Positions 1 through 11,426 are shown, counted from the stretch's first letter. The stretch: 64,000 nt of DNA from Okeania sp. SIO2C9 (GCF_010672455.1 NZ_JAAHGO010000031.1:1-64000), one strand, 5' to 3'. The notes: generated from the letters alone by a model not told the origin. Numbers and translations: made by a program.

Positions 1-44
1 CCACCCTCTGCCCACCCTTCCGCCACACCCACCTCTCCCCCCCC

Positions 45-156
45 TCCCCACACTCCCCACACTCCCCACACACCCCACACACCCCACACACCCCACACAC
101 CCCACACTCCCCACACTCCCCACACTCCCCACACTCCCCACACTCCCCACACTCCC
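45..156. repeat. 9-bp tandem array upstream of the CHAT adhesin gene
   Basis: About a dozen head-to-tail copies of a C-rich 9-mer (CACTCCCCA and CACACCCCA variants). It has no spacers, so it is not a CRISPR. A very similar 9-bp array lies at 32157-32241. A purine-rich AAGGAGGTG follows at about 178, but it is too far (about 80 nt) from the ATG at 264 to be its ribosome binding site. The remainder of 1-263 shows nothing else. Confidence 0.85.
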
Positions 157-263
157 AATCTCCCTTCCGCATTATTAAGGAGGTGTGACAATTTTGGACA
201 AGATATACTGGAGTTAATCATCATTACATTTGTGAGTTTTACCATTAACTCTCAGTCCATAAC

Positions 264-3200
264 ATGAAACTAATCACATTACATCTTTGTCCTCTGATGA
301 GCTTTGTGTCTCTATTAGGAATAGTAGCTCTTCCTGCTTATAGTCAACCTATTACTCCGGCAAATGACGGTACAGGAACTACCGTAAATCAAAATGGCAA
401 TCAATTTAATATTCAAGGCGGTACTCATAACGGCACTAACCTCTTTCACAGTTTCGGCAAATTTAACCTCAACTCTGGTCAAACCGCCAACTTCATCTCC
501 ACCCCAGACACCCGTAATATTCTTGGCAGAATTACAGGTGGAGACCCTTCTATCATTAATGGCTTAATTCAAGTCATAGGGGGTAACTCTAACCTTTTCT
601 TAATCAACCCCACCGGAATCATATTTGGCCCTAATGCCAGTCTCAATATTCCCGCTTCCTTCAGCGTTACTACTGCCACAGGTATAGGTTTCAACAGTAA
701 TAACTTCTGGTTTCAGGCAATGGGAACAAATGACTACTCAAATTTGGTAGGCAACCCGAGTGGCTACAATTTTAATGTCTCAAACCCAGGCGCAATAGTT
801 AACGAAGGAAATTTAAGTTTAAATCCTGGAAAAGACTTAACTTTAACAGGTGGTACGGTTATCAACACAGGTGAATTATCTACCGCAGGAGGTAATGTCA
901 CCATTGCTGCAGTTAATGGTGGAGATACATTGAGAATATCTCAACCAGGCCATCTGTTGAGTTTAGATGTATCACCTACTTATAATAATTTATCAGGGCA
1001 GTCAATTACACCGATTTTATTACCAGAATTATTAACAGGTGGTGACATAAATCATGCCTCATCTGTGGTTATGAATGCTCAAGGTAATTTAGAGTTGACA
1101 GATACAGCAGGAGTAGTTATTGCCTCTGGTAATATTGATGTATCAGATACCTCGACGAATGGAAGTGTTGGGGGACAGGTGAATGTGTTGGGCGATCGCG
1201 TGGCAGTTATCGATGCCAATATTAATGCCAATGGTCTAAAAGTCGGGGGGGAAATATTAATCGGAGGCGACTTTCAAGGTAATGGAATTGTTCCCAATTC
1301 TCAGCAAACTTTTGTTAATAATAACTCAATTATTTCTGCCGATGCTATTAATAATGGAGAAGGCGGTCAAGTCATAATTTGGTCGGATAAGACTACTAAT
1401 TTTGCCGGGAATATTAGTGCTAAAGGCGGAGATTTTTCTGGTGATGGAGGCTTTGTTGAAATCTCAGGAAAAGAACAATTAATATTTGATGGAAATGTCA
1501 ATGTTAGCGCAGCATTTGGAGAAGCAGGAACAATATTATTTGACCCGAAAAATATCATAATAGGAGTGTCAGAAAATAGCAACGAGTTAACGGAACAAAA
1601 TGAAGATGACAACGTTACATTTTCTGTGGCAGAAATAGAAGAAATAGAGGGTGAAATAACTCTTCAAGCTGATAATGATATAACAGTTAATGAGCCAATA
1701 GAAGCTACAGATGCAATAGAATTAAAAGCTGGAAGAAATATTAATATCAATGCAGATATAGATACATCTCAAAGTAATAGCAATATTTCTCTATTTGGTA
1801 ACGACAATAGTGCAAATATTAATAATCGCGACCAAGGAGCAGGTTCGATTAATCAAATAGAAGGTACAACATTAAATTCTGGTAGTGGCGATATTACAAT
1901 TAGACTAGGAAATTTAGGCACAAATGGTGATATAAATCTGGCTAATTTAACTACTACTGGTCAACTATTAATCAATGCTAACCAGGGGAATATTAGACAA
2001 GTTTCTCCTAATTCTTTAATTACTGCCAATAGAGCAATATTTGAAACTCAAAATTCTGGTGGAATAGGTTTAGCTGAAGCACCTTTGCGAATAGATGTAA
2101 ATAATTTAGAAGTATTGACAGGGGAACAAGGACTATTTATTAACTCAATAAGTAATTTAACTCTTGGTGGAGTTAACGAAGAATTAACAGGAATTTCTAC
2201 TAAAGGTGGCGGTAATATTGAACTAAATATTGATGGAAATTTTACTGCAATTGAAGAGGTAGTTACATCAGTTCCTGACAGACAACCAGGAACAATTACT
2301 ATTTCTAGTACTGGGAATATTGATACTACTCAAACCACACTTAAATTAAATTCTGAATCAACTACAGGCGGCGATCTTTTTCTCACTGCTGATGGCGATA
2401 TAAAAACAGGAAATATTAATGCTTCTACCATGGGCAATAATAGAGGTGGAAATATTACCATAAATAGTGGTGGTGAAGTTGATACAACTGCAGGTGAAAT
2501 ATTTTCTGCCTCTTTTGATGGCGATGGTGGGAATGTAACAATTACAAGCGATCGCAATTTAAAAACTGGTTATATTGACTCTCGTTCAGACGGTAGTGGT
2601 AATGGTGGGAATATTACTCTAGAAAGTACAGGTGGTAATATTGATACCAGTAGTGAGGAATTAGCCTCTTTTTCCGTTGAGGGAAATGGAGGAAATGTCA
2701 GTATTACCAGTAATGGCGATATCAAAACAGCAGATATCTTTTCTTCCGCAGGCGAACCATTAGATGCAGAGGGAGACTTAACAAATTCATCACCATTCGA
2801 GACAAATAACACTGACTCAAATCAAACTCAGAGTGCAAACGGTAGTGGTGGGGATATTACCCTAACAGCAGAAGGTATTATTGATACTAGCGCAGGAACT
2901 ATCGAATCATTTTCTCGCTTAGGGGATGGAGGTAGTATCAGTATCACCAGCAAAGGCGATATTACTACAAGGGAAGTTCTTTCCACTGCTGGCGATCCTG
3001 ATGTAGGCAACTCTGTAGATAATAACACTACTGAAACAACACAGACAGAAGTAAATAGTGGCAATAGTGGTAATATCAGTATTGAAAGCACAGAAGGGGC
3101 AGTAACTATCACAGCAGAAATAGATACTGTTGGCGAGGCAGGAAATGCTGGAGATATTACTATCAAAGCTTTTGGAGATATTAAGACTGAAAGTATTGAA

Positions 3201-6200
3201 TCAAAAACAGGTGGTGGTGAAGGTGGAGATATAACTATTGAAAGTACGAATGGTACTGTTGATACTATTGGAACTGACACAGAAGCAGCAGCAGGAATAT
3301 TTTCTGCTTCTATTGATGGAGATGCAGGAAACATTAACATTACTGCTGATAGTAATTTGACCACGGGTAATATTGACTCCACTTCAATTAATGGTCAGGG
3401 TGGGAATATTACTCTAGAAAGTACGAATGGAAGTGTTGATACAACCGGTGGTGAAATAGCTTCTAAGTCACAAGCAGGAAATGCTGGAAATGTGACAATC
3501 AAAAGTCAGGGCGATATTCAGACAGGTAACATTGATTCCCAAACACAAGCAGGTCAGGGTGGAGATATTACCATTGAAAGTACAGGTGGTAGTATTGAAA
3601 CCTTGGGAACAGACCAAGATGTAGCAGGAATATTCGCTGCTTCTGAGGAGGGAAATGCAGGAAACGTTACTATCACAAGTAATGGCAATTTGATTACAGG
3701 TGATATTGACTCTCGTTCAACTAATGGTCAAGGTGGCAATATTACCGTCGAAAGTCTTGCTGGAAATATTGATACCAGTGCTGGTGAAGTCAGGTCTTCT
3801 TCCCGTAGGGGTAATGCGGGAACTGTGAGTCTTACCAGTCAGGGCGATATCAAAACAGGAAGTATTCTTTCTTTTGCAGGTCGAGGAACAGATGAAGCGG
3901 AAGAATCAGAAGATTTATCTCAAAACGAGAGTGGCAGCAGTAATGGGGGAGATATTACCCTCAAAGCAGGAGGAACTATTGATACTATCGGTGATACTAA
4001 TAATGAATCTAAGTTAGAGTCATTTTCTCGAGAGGGTTCGGGTGGTAATATTAGTCTGGAAGCTAAAGGTGACATTACAACAGCACGAATTCTTTCTACC
4101 GCAGGCGACCCCGAAGCAAGTAACCCCGGAGATAATAGTAATATCACACCCCTAACAGAAACAGAAATAAATGAGCACAGCAGTGGTAATATCAGCATTG
4201 AAAGTACCGAAGGTGCAGTAACTACCACCGCAGAAATAAATAGTTTTGCCACTTCTGGTAATGGTGGTAGTGTAACTATTAAAAGTCATGGTGATTTGAA
4301 AACAAGTAATATTAACTCCCGTTCAGATGTTAATGGTCGGGGTGGTAATATTACTCTCGAAAGTACAAATGGAAATATTGATACCACGGGTCATGCAATA
4401 GCTTCTTTGTCACAAGTCGGAAATGATGAAGATGTTGAGACAAGTAACGACGATACAATCAGTGAATTATCTTCTTTTTCAGAATTAGGAGATGCGGGAG
4501 ATGTCACGATCACCAGTAGTGGTGATTTGGCAACAGGTAGTATCAACTCCCGGTCAAAAGGTAGTGGTCAAGGTGGGAATATTACTCTCGACAGTACAGG
4601 GGGAAATATTGATACCACGGGTGGTGATATAGTGTCTAGGTCACAAGCAGGAAATGCTGGAAGTGTCACTATCAAAAGTCAGGGCGATATTAATACAAGT
4701 AACATTGATTCCCAAACACAAGCAGGTCAGGGTGGAGATATTACCATTGAAAGTACAGGTGGTAGTATTGAAACCTTGGGAACAGACCAAGATGTAGCAG
4801 GAATATTCGCTGCTTCTGAGGAGGGAAATGCAGGAAACGTTACCATCACAAGTAATGGAAATTTGATTACAGGTAATGTTGACTCCCGTTCAACTAATGG
4901 TCAAGGTGGCAAAATTACCCTTGAAAGTACAAGCGGAAATATTGAGACAACAAGTGGTGAATTATCTTCTTTTTCAGAATTAGGAAATGCTGGAGATGTG
5001 ACTATTACCAGTAGTGGCAATTTGATTACAGGTAACATTGACTCTCGTTCAGACGGTAATGGTAAAGGTGGGAATATTACTTTAGAAAGTATAGGTGCAA
5101 ATATTGATACCAGTGCTGGTGAAGTCAGGTCTTCTTCCCGTAGGGGTAATGCGGGAACTGTGAGTCTTACCAGTCAGGGCAATATTACAACAGGAAGTAT
5201 CCTTTCTTTTGCAGGTCGAGGAACAGATGAAGCGGAAGAATCAGAAGATTTATCTCCAAACGAGAGTGGCAGCAGTAATGGGGGAGATATTACCCTCAAA
5301 GCAGGAGGAACTATTGATACTACCGGAGAAACTAATGATGAATCTAAGTTAGAGTCATTTTCTCGAGAAGGTTCAGGGGGTAATATTACTCTGGAAGCTA
5401 AAGGTGACATTACTACAGCTAAAGTACTTTCTACCGCAGGCGACCCCGAAGCAAGTAACCCCGAAGATAATAGTAATATCACACCCCTAACAGAAACAGA
5501 AATAAATGAGCGCAGCAGTGGTAATATCAGCATTGAAAGTACCGAAGGTGCAGTAACTACCACCGCAGAAATAAATAGTTTTGCCACTTCTGGTAATGGT
5601 GGTAGTGTAACTATTAAAAGTCATGGTGATTTGAAAACAAGTAATATTAACTCCCGTTCAGATGTTAATGGTCGGGGTGGTAATATTACTCTCGAAAGTA
5701 CAAATGGAAATATTGATACAACTAACGGCGATCGGGGAATATCTTCTTTTTCAGAATTAGGAAATGCTGGAGATGTCACTGTTACAAGTAATGGCAATTT
5801 GACTACAAGTGATATTGACTCTCGTTCAGACGGTATGGGTCAAGGTGGCAAAATTACCCTTGAAAGTCTCACCGGAAATGTTAATTCTAGTCAGGGTAGA
5901 TTATTTTCTTTTTCAGAGTTAGGAAATGCTGGAGATGTGACTATTAACAGTAGTGGCAATTTGACAACAAGTGATATTGACTCTCGTTCCAAAGGTAGTG
6001 GTCAGGGTGGCAATATTTCTCTCGAAAGTCTCACCGGAAATATTGAGACAACCAGTGGTGAATTATCTTCTTTTTCCGAATTAGGAAATGCAGGAGATGT
6101 GACTATTACCAGTAGTGGCAATTTAACAATAGGTGAGACTAACTCTAGTTCAAAAGGTAGTGGTCTAGGTGGCAATATTACTCTCGAAAGTTTCACCGGA

Positions 6201-9200
6201 AATGTTGATACAACAGGTGGTGAATTATCTTCTTTTTCCGAATTAGGAAATGCCGGAAATGTGACTATTACCAGTAATAGCAATTTAACAACAGGTGATA
6301 TTAACTCTAGTTCAAAAGGTAGTGGTCGAGGTGGGAATATTACCCTCGAAAGTATCACCGGAAATGTTGATACAACAAGTGGTGAATTAGAATCTTTTTC
6401 ACGTTCAGGAAATGCTGGAAATGTGACTATTACCAGTAATGGCAATTTGACTACAGGTGATATATTTTCTTCAAGTGGCAACCCGCGAGATTCAAATAAC
6501 GACAATAACTCGTCAGAAGATGGATCTGTATCAGAAGCAAACCCACAACCAACAGATAATTCTAATAATTCTAACCCTGGAGAAAATACTGGAGGTGCTG
6601 GAGGTAGTATTACTCTAATAGCTGAAGGTGAGATAAATACTACAGTAGGAGTCATCGAGTCATTTTCTCGTCGAGGCGAAGGGGGCGATATTAGTCTGGA
6701 AGCTAAAGGTAATATTACTACAAGTGAAATCATTTCCTCAGCAGGAGACCCAGAAAATATTCCACCTGCAAGAGACAATACAGAAAACGCCACCATTACT
6801 CAGTCTCAGCTTGAATCAGAAACGGGTAGTCCTGGGGGCGATATTAGCATCCAGAGTCTTGAGGGTAACGTAACAACTCAAGGAGAACTCATTTCCTATA
6901 GTAATCAAGGAGATGGAGGTAATGTTAGTATTATCAGTAACGGCGATATCAATACTGCTGGTATTGACTCCCGCGCTGATAATAGGGGTCGTGGTGGTAA
7001 TATTTTAATCCAAAGTCAAACAGGTAGTATTGACACTATCAATGGTGAGTTAGCTTCTTCTTCCAGAACAGGTGACGGCGGTAATATAGAGATTATCGGT
7101 ACAGGTAATATTCTAGTAGAAACGATTTTTTCAGAATCAGAAGGTAATGGTAATGGTGGAGATGTCACTATTACAGGTAATAGCAATATCAAAACAGCAG
7201 CTATTGAATCATTTGCTGGAGGTAGTGGTACAGGTGGAAATATATCTATTACTACAGATGGCGCAATAGATACCAGTGTTGGTGAGTTAGTCTCTAGTTC
7301 CCAAGCAGGGGAAGGTGGAAATATTACCCTCAGTGCCACAGGAGATATTATTACAGGTTTTATCGAAAGCTTTAGCGGTGCGGGAGCAAGAGGTGGTAAT
7401 ATTACTTTGGAAACAATTAATGGAAATATTGATACCACTGTTGGGTTTTTAGGTGAGGAGGCAAATATTCCCACCGATGCGGATGTTTCTTCAGAAGATG
7501 TTGCGACTACCTTCGAGCAGGAACTCGCCAACCTGAGTTCTTACGCTCCAGAAGGTACTGGAGGCAATATTGTGATTATTCAGCGGGGTCAAGGAGAGAT
7601 TACCACTAGCAATATTAGTTCTTTTGGTGGGGAAAGTAGTGGAGATGTTAATATTATCAACAATGACGGCAATATTAACACAGGTGTCATTTTTTCCACT
7701 GCCATTAACGGTACAGGTGGTCAAATATCTATCGAAACCCTGAATAACGGCGACCTAAATATTAATCATATTGCTACTTATTCTGCTGCTGACGATGGTA
7801 CTGGGGGTAATATTCAATTGAATGCTAGTGGCATTGTCAATATTAATAACGTAGCATCTTTTGGTAATGCAGGTAGTGGAGATGTAAGTATCGAAAGTAA
7901 TAGCGGTAGTATTAATACTGGAACTATTCAGACCCGCGCCCCCAATGGTACCAGTGGTAATATTACTCTGAATACTTTTAGCACTCAAGGGGATATTAGA
8001 ACTGCAAATGTTAGCACTGAAGGGGGAGAAGCGGCTGGAACAGTTGAAATTATTGCTGCCGATGGTTCGGTCACTACTGAAGATTTGCAATCTAGTTCTG
8101 AGTCTGGAAGTGCTGGAGGTATTGATGTTCAGGCAGGGGAAGATATTGAAACTGGAGACCAAACTGTTGATAGTGCTACTGGTGATAGTAATATCAATAA
8201 TGAAGCAGGAGGTGATATTACTACCGGAGACCAAACTGCTACTACTGAAGAAGGTGATGCCAGTATTAATAATCAAGCAGGAGCTAATATTACTACTGGA
8301 GACCAAACTGCTACTACTGAAGAAGGTGATGCCAGTATTAATAATCAAGCAGGAGCTAATATTACTACTGGAGACCAAACTGCTACTACTGAAGAAGGTG
8401 ATGCCAGTATTAATAATCAAGCAGGAGCTAATATTACTACCCAAGACCAAATAGCTACTACTGAAGAAGGTGATGCCAGTATTAATAATCAAGCAGGAGC
8501 TAATATTACTACCCAAGACCAAACAGCGGTAACAAACCAAGGTAATGCCAGTATTAATAATCAAGCAGGAGCTAATATTACTACCCAAGACCAAACAGCG
8601 GTAACAAACCAAGGTGATGCCAGTATTAATAATCAAGCAGGAGCTAATATTACTACTGGAGACCAAATAGCTACCACTCAACAGGGTAATGCCAATATTA
8701 ATAATCAAGCAGCAGGTAATATTACTACCCAAGACCAAATAACTACCACTCAACAGGGTAATGCCAATACTAATAATCAAGCAGCAGGTAATATTACTAC
8801 CCAAGACCAAATAACTACCACTCAACAGGGTAATGCCAATACTAATAATCAAGCAGCAGGTAATATTACGACCGCAGACCAAATAGCAATAGGTGATACA
8901 ACAAATATTACCAACTTACCAGGAGGAGAACTTAATACTGGTGAAATCATTCAAATTAGCCCATCTCCATCAATACCAATAGACAATACTTTGCCACAAC
9001 AATTACCTCAGACACCAGAAAATTCAACTATTCCAGGAGCATCAAACCTCACATCACCAATAACCCCAGCTACCCCAACAAATAACATTTTACAATCTAA
9101 CAACCCCATCTCAAATCCGACCACCACTAACATTACCCAATCAATACAGAGTAACAGTACCATCAGCACAACCAATAATCCTAATCTGCCAAACAAAAAG

Positions 9201-10511
9201 AGCGATCGCCAACAAATTAACATCAACACCGACACCAAAACTGCTTTACAAAACATCAATATTATTAACAATACTCCCTTAACTGTTGCTGCTAACTCTC
9301 AAACTTTGACTGCCTTGGAGCAAAACCGGAATAATGAATTTACCGACCACTTTGGGGAAGACCTATTAACTCAAAACACATCCATAAAAAATATCCGGGA
9401 AGTGCTGACAGATATCGCCCGTGAAACAGGCAAAAACTCAGCAATTATCTATGTCACAGCTTACCAAGAAGAACTGCAACTTATATTATACACATCAGAC
9501 AGCGACCCCATCCTCAAAACTGTGCCAGCAGCTCATCGCCAACAACTCATGGAAGTTGTCCTAAAATTACGAGTTCAAATCACAACTCCTTCCCGTCGCT
9601 ATACTCAAAGCTACTTGCCACCAGCACAAAAATTGTACAATTGGCTCATTGCACCCATATCAGCAGAATTAGAAGCAGCTAATATCGATACCTTACTATT
9701 CAGTATGGATGAAGGTTTACGAACTTTACCCGTAGCAGTATTACACGATGGTCAACAATTTCTCATCGAAAAATACAGCCTCAGTTTAATTCCCAGCATC
9801 AGTTTAATGAATACCAACTACCGCCCAATTCAAGATACTAGGGTATTAGCAATGGGAGCAAGTGAATTCATTAAACAAAACTCCTTACCAGCAGTGCCAG
9901 TAGAATTAAAAACTATTTCCCAACAGTTGTGGAAAGGTACTCAATTTCTCAATCAAGACTTCACCCGTAATAACCTGCTAACCCAACGACAAAATTATCC
10001 CTATCCCATCGTTCACCTAGCAACTCATGCAGAATTCCGACCAGGTGCTATCAGCAATTCCTATATTCAACTGTGGGGTAACGAACAACTACAACTAGAC
10101 CAAATGCGACAGTTAGGTTGGAACGATCCACCAGTAGAATTATTAGTATTGTCAGCTTGTCGCACCGCCGTTGGTGACAAAAATGCCGAATTAGGTTTTG
10201 CGGGGTTAGCAGTCGCAGCAGGAGCAAAGTCAGCCTTAGCTAGTGTCTGGTATGTGAGTGATGAAGGCACATTAGGGTTAATGACAGAATTTTATACCCA
10301 ACTAAATAATGCCAAGATTAAAGCAGAAGCTTTACGACAAGCACAGTTAGCAATGTTACGAGGAGAAGTAGTAATTACAGAAGGTCAGTTAAGAGGAACA
10401 GCAGCTCGTGGTGCAGTGGCATTGCCATCAGAGTTAGGAAAGTTTGAAAATCAAAATTTATCTCATCCCTATTATTGGGCAGGGTTTACTATTGTGGGTA
10501 GTCCTTGGTAG
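264..10511 (+). CDS. giant two-partner-secretion (filamentous haemagglutinin-type) protein with C-terminal CHAT protease domain
   Basis: 3415 residues. A signal peptide of about 27 residues ends at AYS-QP. It is followed by a filamentous haemagglutinin N-terminal (TPS) domain at about 30-300, recognisable from NQNGNQFNIQGG, FNLNSGQTANF and LFLINPTGIIFGPNA. Residues 400-2600 are degenerate parallel beta-helix repeats rich in GGNITLES and GNAGNVTITS. Ten 24-residue units follow (2631-2870), then a Pro/Thr/Asn linker, then a CHAT domain (about 3080-3415) with the expected His3255 (HLATHA) and Cys3299 (LSACRTA). The TPS domain predicts export through a TpsB outer-membrane pore, and no TpsB lies in the window. 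CHAT is a caspase-fold cysteine peptidase, so this may be a self-processing or surface-displayed protease. Both catalytic residues are present; the activity is inferred. Long internal duplications (for example 3591 versus 4764, and 3791 versus 5126) suggest length variation by recombination. Confidence 0.9.
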   Translation: MKLITLHLCPLMSFVSLLGIVALPAYSQPITPANDGTGTTVNQNGNQFNIQGGTHNGTNLFHSFGKFNLNSGQTANFISTPDTRNILGRITGGDPSIINGLIQVIGGNSNLFLINPTGIIFGPNASLNIPASFSVTTATGIGFNSNNFWFQAMGTNDYSNLVGNPSGYNFNVSNPGAIVNEGNLSLNPGKDLTLTGGTVINTGELSTAGGNVTIAAVNGGDTLRISQPGHLLSLDVSPTYNNLSGQSITPILLPELLTGGDINHASSVVMNAQGNLELTDTAGVVIASGNIDVSDTSTNGSVGGQVNVLGDRVAVIDANINANGLKVGGEILIGGDFQGNGIVPNSQQTFVNNNSIISADAINNGEGGQVIIWSDKTTNFAGNISAKGGDFSGDGGFVEISGKEQLIFDGNVNVSAAFGEAGTILFDPKNIIIGVSENSNELTEQNEDDNVTFSVAEIEEIEGEITLQADNDITVNEPIEATDAIELKAGRNININADIDTSQSNSNISLFGNDNSANINNRDQGAGSINQIEGTTLNSGSGDITIRLGNLGTNGDINLANLTTTGQLLINANQGNIRQVSPNSLITANRAIFETQNSGGIGLAEAPLRIDVNNLEVLTGEQGLFINSISNLTLGGVNEELTGISTKGGGNIELNIDGNFTAIEEVVTSVPDRQPGTITISSTGNIDTTQTTLKLNSESTTGGDLFLTADGDIKTGNINASTMGNNRGGNITINSGGEVDTTAGEIFSASFDGDGGNVTITSDRNLKTGYIDSRSDGSGNGGNITLESTGGNIDTSSEELASFSVEGNGGNVSITSNGDIKTADIFSSAGEPLDAEGDLTNSSPFETNNTDSNQTQSANGSGGDITLTAEGIIDTSAGTIESFSRLGDGGSISITSKGDITTREVLSTAGDPDVGNSVDNNTTETTQTEVNSGNSGNISIESTEGAVTITAEIDTVGEAGNAGDITIKAFGDIKTESIESKTGGGEGGDITIESTNGTVDTIGTDTEAAAGIFSASIDGDAGNINITADSNLTTGNIDSTSINGQGGNITLESTNGSVDTTGGEIASKSQAGNAGNVTIKSQGDIQTGNIDSQTQAGQGGDITIESTGGSIETLGTDQDVAGIFAASEEGNAGNVTITSNGNLITGDIDSRSTNGQGGNITVESLAGNIDTSAGEVRSSSRRGNAGTVSLTSQGDIKTGSILSFAGRGTDEAEESEDLSQNESGSSNGGDITLKAGGTIDTIGDTNNESKLESFSREGSGGNISLEAKGDITTARILSTAGDPEASNPGDNSNITPLTETEINEHSSGNISIESTEGAVTTTAEINSFATSGNGGSVTIKSHGDLKTSNINSRSDVNGRGGNITLESTNGNIDTTGHAIASLSQVGNDEDVETSNDDTISELSSFSELGDAGDVTITSSGDLATGSINSRSKGSGQGGNITLDSTGGNIDTTGGDIVSRSQAGNAGSVTIKSQGDINTSNIDSQTQAGQGGDITIESTGGSIETLGTDQDVAGIFAASEEGNAGNVTITSNGNLITGNVDSRSTNGQGGKITLESTSGNIETTSGELSSFSELGNAGDVTITSSGNLITGNIDSRSDGNGKGGNITLESIGANIDTSAGEVRSSSRRGNAGTVSLTSQGNITTGSILSFAGRGTDEAEESEDLSPNESGSSNGGDITLKAGGTIDTTGETNDESKLESFSREGSGGNITLEAKGDITTAKVLSTAGDPEASNPEDNSNITPLTETEINERSSGNISIESTEGAVTTTAEINSFATSGNGGSVTIKSHGDLKTSNINSRSDVNGRGGNITLESTNGNIDTTNGDRGISSFSELGNAGDVTVTSNGNLTTSDIDSRSDGMGQGGKITLESLTGNVNSSQGRLFSFSELGNAGDVTINSSGNLTTSDIDSRSKGSGQGGNISLESLTGNIETTSGELSSFSELGNAGDVTITSSGNLTIGETNSSSKGSGLGGNITLESFTGNVDTTGGELSSFSELGNAGNVTITSNSNLTTGDINSSSKGSGRGGNITLESITGNVDTTSGELESFSRSGNAGNVTITSNGNLTTGDIFSSSGNPRDSNNDNNSSEDGSVSEANPQPTDNSNNSNPGENTGGAGGSITLIAEGEINTTVGVIESFSRRGEGGDISLEAKGNITTSEIISSAGDPENIPPARDNTENATITQSQLESETGSPGGDISIQSLEGNVTTQGELISYSNQGDGGNVSIISNGDINTAGIDSRADNRGRGGNILIQSQTGSIDTINGELASSSRTGDGGNIEIIGTGNILVETIFSESEGNGNGGDVTITGNSNIKTAAIESFAGGSGTGGNISITTDGAIDTSVGELVSSSQAGEGGNITLSATGDIITGFIESFSGAGARGGNITLETINGNIDTTVGFLGEEANIPTDADVSSEDVATTFEQELANLSSYAPEGTGGNIVIIQRGQGEITTSNISSFGGESSGDVNIINNDGNINTGVIFSTAINGTGGQISIETLNNGDLNINHIATYSAADDGTGGNIQLNASGIVNINNVASFGNAGSGDVSIESNSGSINTGTIQTRAPNGTSGNITLNTFSTQGDIRTANVSTEGGEAAGTVEIIAADGSVTTEDLQSSSESGSAGGIDVQAGEDIETGDQTVDSATGDSNINNEAGGDITTGDQTATTEEGDASINNQAGANITTGDQTATTEEGDASINNQAGANITTGDQTATTEEGDASINNQAGANITTQDQIATTEEGDASINNQAGANITTQDQTAVTNQGNASINNQAGANITTQDQTAVTNQGDASINNQAGANITTGDQIATTQQGNANINNQAAGNITTQDQITTTQQGNANTNNQAAGNITTQDQITTTQQGNANTNNQAAGNITTADQIAIGDTTNITNLPGGELNTGEIIQISPSPSIPIDNTLPQQLPQTPENSTIPGASNLTSPITPATPTNNILQSNNPISNPTTTNITQSIQSNSTISTTNNPNLPNKKSDRQQININTDTKTALQNINIINNTPLTVAANSQTLTALEQNRNNEFTDHFGEDLLTQNTSIKNIREVLTDIARETGKNSAIIYVTAYQEELQLILYTSDSDPILKTVPAAHRQQLMEVVLKLRVQITTPSRRYTQSYLPPAQKLYNWLIAPISAELEAANIDTLLFSMDEGLRTLPVAVLHDGQQFLIEKYSLSLIPSISLMNTNYRPIQDTRVLAMGASEFIKQNSLPAVPVELKTISQQLWKGTQFLNQDFTRNNLLTQRQNYPYPIVHLATHAEFRPGAISNSYIQLWGNEQLQLDQMRQLGWNDPPVELLVLSACRTAVGDKNAELGFAGLAVAAGAKSALASVWYVSDEGTLGLMTEFYTQLNNAKIKAEALRQAQLAMLRGEVVITEGQLRGTAARGAVALPSELGKFENQNLSHPYYWAGFTIVGSPW
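8154..8873 (+). repeat. ten in-frame 72-bp tandem repeats inside the adhesin gene
   Basis: Ten units of exactly 24 codons, each starting with a DQ(T/I) motif preceded by G or Q. The consensus contains GDASINNQAGANITT. Units 2-4 are nearly identical at DNA level. Units 6-7 and 9-10 form further near-identical pairs, showing recent stepwise duplication. An eleventh unit is partial. The frame is kept throughout, so copy number can change without killing the downstream CHAT domain. Confidence 0.95.
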
Positions 10512-10662
10512 ATGTGGGTTCTTGAGGACACGGAGAGGGCGCGTCGCCGTATCACCGCGTCCCCGTGTCTCCGTTTCCTCATGGGGAGCAGGATAACTAA
10601 AGTCCGTTATACTTTGCGATCGCAACTCGTAAAATTTCAAAAAATAAAAAACCCAGATAGAT

Positions 10663-10768
10663 TACAGCGGTTTTCATGATTAGTAGACCACAGTAGGGAC
10701 GTTCCATGGAACGTCCCTACAATGTTTTGCTTGTGAAGATGTGGTTCATCAATTTGAAAAGCGCTGTA
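10663..10768. repeat. family A MITE-like element, copy 1
   Basis: A 106-bp element bounded by TACAGCGGTTTTC and GAAAAGCGCTGTA. The centre is a perfect 24-bp palindrome (AGGGACGTTCCA and its complement). It is nearly identical to copies at 29282-29388 and 59237-59342. The TA at each edge behaves as a target duplication (see the copy in tnpB at 59237). It has no coding capacity. Confidence 0.85.
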
Positions 10769-10833
10769 AACTACCTGGGGCATGCGTTTCCAACTAATCC
10801 GCATTAACCCGAGCGGTGGGGAGCTACGTTTTA

Positions 10834-11188
<355 letters not shown>

Positions 11189-11246
11189 TTAGAAGCACGA
11201 CAGAATAAGGCTTTCAGACCCCAAATATACGCACACCTTTGATTAA

Positions 11247-11426
11247 TATCATGTTCGCTTGAATACTGATAAATAACTGTTGTGAGTCTTTAGGAGTCAG
11301 GAGGGAAGAAAGGAGAAAAAGAGCAAATATTTGGAGATGGGGTATTGATAATTTCAGTATTTCTTTGGTACTGTCGGTACTGTCAGTCATTAAATTTTAT
11401 TTATCACTGACCCGTCCGAACATGAT
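11247..11426. repeat. family B MITE-like element, diverged direct copy
   Basis: It starts TATCATGTTCGC and ends CCGAACATGAT. The interior matches the interior of 10834-11188 in the same order: TTGAATACT, ATAACTGTTGTGAG, GGAGTCAGGAGGGAAGAAAGGAG, GGAGATGGGGTATTGA, TGGTACTGTC. It is therefore a second, edited copy. The right flank does not preserve a clean target duplication. Confidence 0.65.

Noticed and set aside
45-156. Possible CRISPR array (also 32157-32241)
   Set aside because: The unit is 9 bp with no spacers.
1367-8882. Long antisense open frames inside the adhesin gene (for example 2828-3382, 6002-6796, 7755-8882 minus; 8008-8454 plus)
   Set aside because: They follow the repeat period of the sense gene, have biased simple composition and no ribosome binding sites. 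The sense frame has clear domains.
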